This document shows positions 61,919 to 64,000 of a stretch of 64,000 nt of DNA, one piece after another. A program made the position numbers and the translations under genes. Positions within the stretch are counted from its first letter, which is position 1. Every line of letters starts with the position of its first letter. The notes beneath the pieces were generated by a model. That model did not search any database. It saw nothing but the letters and a program-made list of their open reading frames with translations, and was not told where the DNA came from. The stretch is from Mesorhizobium sp. STM 4661 (lineage in GTDB: Bacteria > Pseudomonadota > Alphaproteobacteria > Rhizobiales > Rhizobiaceae): positions 186,001-250,000 of the forward strand of contig NZ_CAAF010000082.1 of NCBI RefSeq assembly GCF_000359125.1. Reading direction: 5' to 3'.

Positions 61919-62348
61919 CGGGTCTCTCCAATCACGCCTTGCGGCGTGCACAAAGGCTGCGGGACGCGGGCTCTCGGCCTCGCGAACACGCGGTGGACAA
62001 AGGCGGGACGAAAATTCATGGAACCAGCCGGTGGAGACCCCGGAACCACGAATCGCCGTCTCGCGGCGGTGAACCTTGGCCTTGCCCGGCCTCGGTTCGC
62101 TTTGTCTGCCTTGGCTTGGATGGGAGACCCGTCCGCACTGCCGGCAATGAAGGTGTGCCTCTTCAGTAACCCCGGTCTTTGGACGACCGGCAGAACACCA
62201 GAAAGGCCCGCACCGTCGTTGCTTCAAGGTGTCCTCGGTTTGGCGGTTGGCCACTAAACCGACTGGAGGGGTTGGCTCCAGTTACCTTACCGATTGCCCT
62301 CACCATTCGAGGATCGGCGGACACCCACAGGCACGTGCGACTTTGGGC
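61919..62348 (-). ncRNA. Long 5' leader of the ornithine decarboxylase gene, candidate speF RNA
   Basis: About 430 bases lie between the promoter at 62355-62383 and the decarboxylase ATG. The stretch is rich in complementary segments, and no gene on either strand covers it. A conserved structured leader (the speF motif) is known upstream of ornithine decarboxylase genes in alphaproteobacteria, and length and position agree. I could not fold it or compare it with the covariance model, so the call rests on context. Control by polyamines or ornithine through this leader is likely. Confidence 0.55.
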
Positions 62349-62354
62349 AAGCGC

Positions 62355-62383
62355 GATATAAGAGCGAAGGGTTTCACAATCAA
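62355..62383 (-). promoter_or_regulatory. Promoter of the ornithine decarboxylase gene
   Basis: On the minus strand TTGATT (62378-62383) and TATATC (62355-62360) are 17 bases apart, in an AT-rich segment. Transcription should start near 62348 and give the long leader. Confidence 0.6.
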
Positions 62384-62459
62384 TAAAAATCGACAGGCAA
62401 GGTTGTAAAATTTCCAGCGGCGAACAATGTTGGACAGACTGTATCCGGATATTGAACGC

Positions 62460-63659
62460 ATGACAGGCACTCGCGGCCCCTTGAACGCTTTTCTCGACCT
62501 CGACCAGATTCCAGTTGCCAATAGGCAATCAGGCCCGCTCGCCGGCCTGCGGCTGGCCGTCAAGGACATTTTCGACGTGGCCGGCTACCGCACCGGCTGC
62601 GGCAATCCGCAGAAATATGAAGAGACCTCACCCGCCCCGGCAACCGCGCCTGCCGTCCAGACGCTGCTTGATTCGGGCGCGCGCTTCGTCGGCAAGACGC
62701 AGACCGACGAGCTCGCCTTTTCCCTGATGGGGCTGAACGCGCACTTCCCTTCGCCGGTCAATCCGGCCGCACCCGACCGTATCACCGGCGGCTCGTCGTC
62801 CGGATCCGCCTCGGCGGTCGCCGGCGGCCTTGCCGACATCGCCACCGGGTCAGACACCGGCGGCTCGATCCGCGCGCCGGCAGGTTTCTGCGGCCTGATC
62901 GGCCTCAGGGTGACGCATGGCCGCATCTCGATCGCCGGCACCATGCCGCTCGCCCCTTCCTTCGATACGTTCGGATGGTTTGCCAGGGACATCGCCACCT
63001 ATGACAAGGTCGGCGCGGTGCTGCTCGGCGACGATCCGCGGCCTCGCGAACTGCAGCGCCCCCTTGCGCTCGATGCGCTGGACGGGCTCGTGCTCGGCCA
63101 GCAAGAGACCGATGAATATGGTATCATGGTCCGGCACGTCTCTTCGGTGATGGGCGCACCGCGCACGATCGCACCTTTGTCGCATTCCACCGACGATCTC
63201 TATTGGTGCTTCCGCAAGCTGCAGGGATACGAAGCCTGGCAAAGCCATGGTGCCTGGATTTCGCGGAGCGGCCGGATGCTGGGGCCCTTCGTCAAGGAAC
63301 GTTTCGAGCACGGCGCGACCATCGACGCTGCGACGGCGCAACATGAAACGGAGCGGCGCGACGCCTTCCGCCGCGAACTTGCCGAGCGTCTTGGCGAAGA
63401 CGGCGTGCTTGTGCTGCCGACCGTCCCTGGCGCGGCCCCGCTCAAGGCCGCTGCCTTCGACGATTTGCAGACCTACCGCGAACGCGCGCTGAGGCTGCTG
63501 TGTCTTTCCGGCCTGTCAGGCTTTCCGCAGATCACGCTGCCGCTGGGTGAAGTCGACGGCGCGCCCTTCGGCCTCTCATTGCTGGGGCCGAAGAACAGCG
63601 ACCGGCAGTTGTTGACGCTCGCCGCACGCATCCTTGCCACCTCGCCACGGAGTTCATGA
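62460..63659 (+). CDS. Amidase-signature family hydrolase
   Basis: A 399-residue amidase. The Ser-cisSer-Lys triad is seen as Lys in LAVKDIFDVAGY and the two Ser in 'RITGGSSSGSASAVAGG' and 'TGSDTGGSIRAPAGF'. The family is wide (amides, carbamates, Glu-tRNA amidotransferase subunits); the solitary gene and length speak against GatA. Starts at 62427 and 62460 are both possible; the second is nearer to the usual family N-terminus. It shares a promoter region with the divergent ornithine decarboxylase, which hints at an amine-linked role, but this is only context. A LysR gene follows after one base. Confidence 0.88.
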   Translation: MTGTRGPLNAFLDLDQIPVANRQSGPLAGLRLAVKDIFDVAGYRTGCGNPQKYEETSPAPATAPAVQTLLDSGARFVGKTQTDELAFSLMGLNAHFPSPVNPAAPDRITGGSSSGSASAVAGGLADIATGSDTGGSIRAPAGFCGLIGLRVTHGRISIAGTMPLAPSFDTFGWFARDIATYDKVGAVLLGDDPRPRELQRPLALDALDGLVLGQQETDEYGIMVRHVSSVMGAPRTIAPLSHSTDDLYWCFRKLQGYEAWQSHGAWISRSGRMLGPFVKERFEHGATIDAATAQHETERRDAFRRELAERLGEDGVLVLPTVPGAAPLKAAAFDDLQTYRERALRLLCLSGLSGFPQITLPLGEVDGAPFGLSLLGPKNSDRQLLTLAARILATSPRSS

Positions 63660-63660
63660 C

Positions 63661-64000
63661 ATGGACACGCTGACCCGCATGCGCGCCTTCATCGACGTGG
63701 TCGAAGCCGAGGGCTTTTCGGCGGCCGCGCGCAAGATCGGCCGCTCCAAGGCGCTGCTGTCGAAATATGTGCGCGAGCTGGAGGACGAACTCGGCGCGCT
63801 GCTCTTGAACCGCACCACGCGGCAATTCTCGATGACGGAGGCCGGCCACACCTATTACCGGCGCGCCTCAGAAATCGTGCGCGAGGTCGACAGCCTGGCC
63901 GATGCGGTGCGCGAATCCTCCGGCGACGTGCGCGGCAGGATCAAGCTTTCGGCGGCGCGCACCTTCGCCGACGCACCGATCGGCCAGTCGTTGATCGACT
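63661..64000 (+). CDS. LysR-family regulator (cut by the window end)
   Basis: The first 113 codons of a LysR gene: 'MDTLTRMRAFIDVVEAEGFS', then the helix-turn-helix 'AARKIGRSKALLSKYVRELE' and 'LLNRTTRQFSMTEAG'. It starts one base after the amidase stop, so they form an operon and the protein may control it. The effector domain is outside the window. Confidence 0.9.
   Translation, partial: MDTLTRMRAFIDVVEAEGFSAAARKIGRSKALLSKYVRELEDELGALLLNRTTRQFSMTEAGHTYYRRASEIVREVDSLADAVRESSGDVRGRIKLSAARTFADAPIGQSLID

Noticed and set aside
1..64000. tRNA, rRNA, CRISPR arrays, insertion sequences and prophage genes.
   Set aside because: I looked for conserved tRNA and rRNA motifs, regularly spaced repeats and transposase or integrase motifs and saw none.

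Overview
The window reads as a high-GC alphaproteobacterial chromosome of the Rhizobiales, most like Mesorhizobium or a close relative. The support is the gene families present (FlaF, CP-ATP-grasp/alpha-E/DUF2126 transglutaminase cluster, ribose-type polyol ABC system with DUF2291, an ornithine decarboxylase with a long leader) and two copies of a palindromic intergenic element with the core AAAAGTGCGCAGCGGTTTT. No rRNA, tRNA, CRISPR array, integrase or insertion sequence was seen. The species is an inference, not a direct reading.

Layout. 1-2831: LVIVD-repeat protein and FAD-dependent oxidoreductase. 2815-13280: a sugar/polyol catabolic locus on the minus strand: LacI regulator, substrate-binding protein, permease, double ATPase, DUF2291 protein with a 19-codon leader ORF, then a GlpD/EryB-like dehydrogenase, DeoR regulator and FGGY kinase. 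Two near-identical promoter/operator sequences lie in front of the transport and the catabolic operons. 13477-17500: a winged-helix-like protein, a HAL/PAL-family protein that lacks the MIO-forming Ala-Ser-Gly, and an ALDH7 (aminoadipate-semialdehyde type) dehydrogenase. 17674-20540: ECF42-like sigma factor with its YCII/DGPF partner, then topoisomerase IB. 20616-27281: transglutaminase / CP-ATP-grasp+alpha-E / transglutaminase-DUF2126 operon. 27405-33973: glutaryl-CoA dehydrogenase with divergent LysR, an SDR, an AraC regulator, Tex.

34102-43409 is a polyamine-type block: two tandem serine hydrolases, a PotDCBA-like ABC importer and a TIM-barrel amidohydrolase on the minus strand, with a divergent acetylpolyamine amidohydrolase. 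An ornithine decarboxylase with a ~430-nt leader (candidate speF RNA) sits further on at 60785. 43434-53051: M16 protease, an orphan flaF, an MFS exporter, and a three-subunit molybdenum hydroxylase followed by a MoaD/ThiS-like protein.

53170-55640 is the most foreign part: a visibly AT-richer cassette with a reverse transcriptase of the UG/Abi (defence) type, overlapping by 11 bp a small PD-(D/E)XK nuclease-like protein. It is flanked by a decayed copy of the 3' end of a DOPA-dioxygenase-like gene whose intact copy lies 1.4 kb away, next to a second remnant (the tail of an SDR gene). This is the best candidate for an undescribed system. 55967-64000: lipoprotein aminopeptidase, ClC channel, SCP2 protein, GNAT acetyltransferase, ornithine decarboxylase, amidase and a LysR gene cut by the window end.
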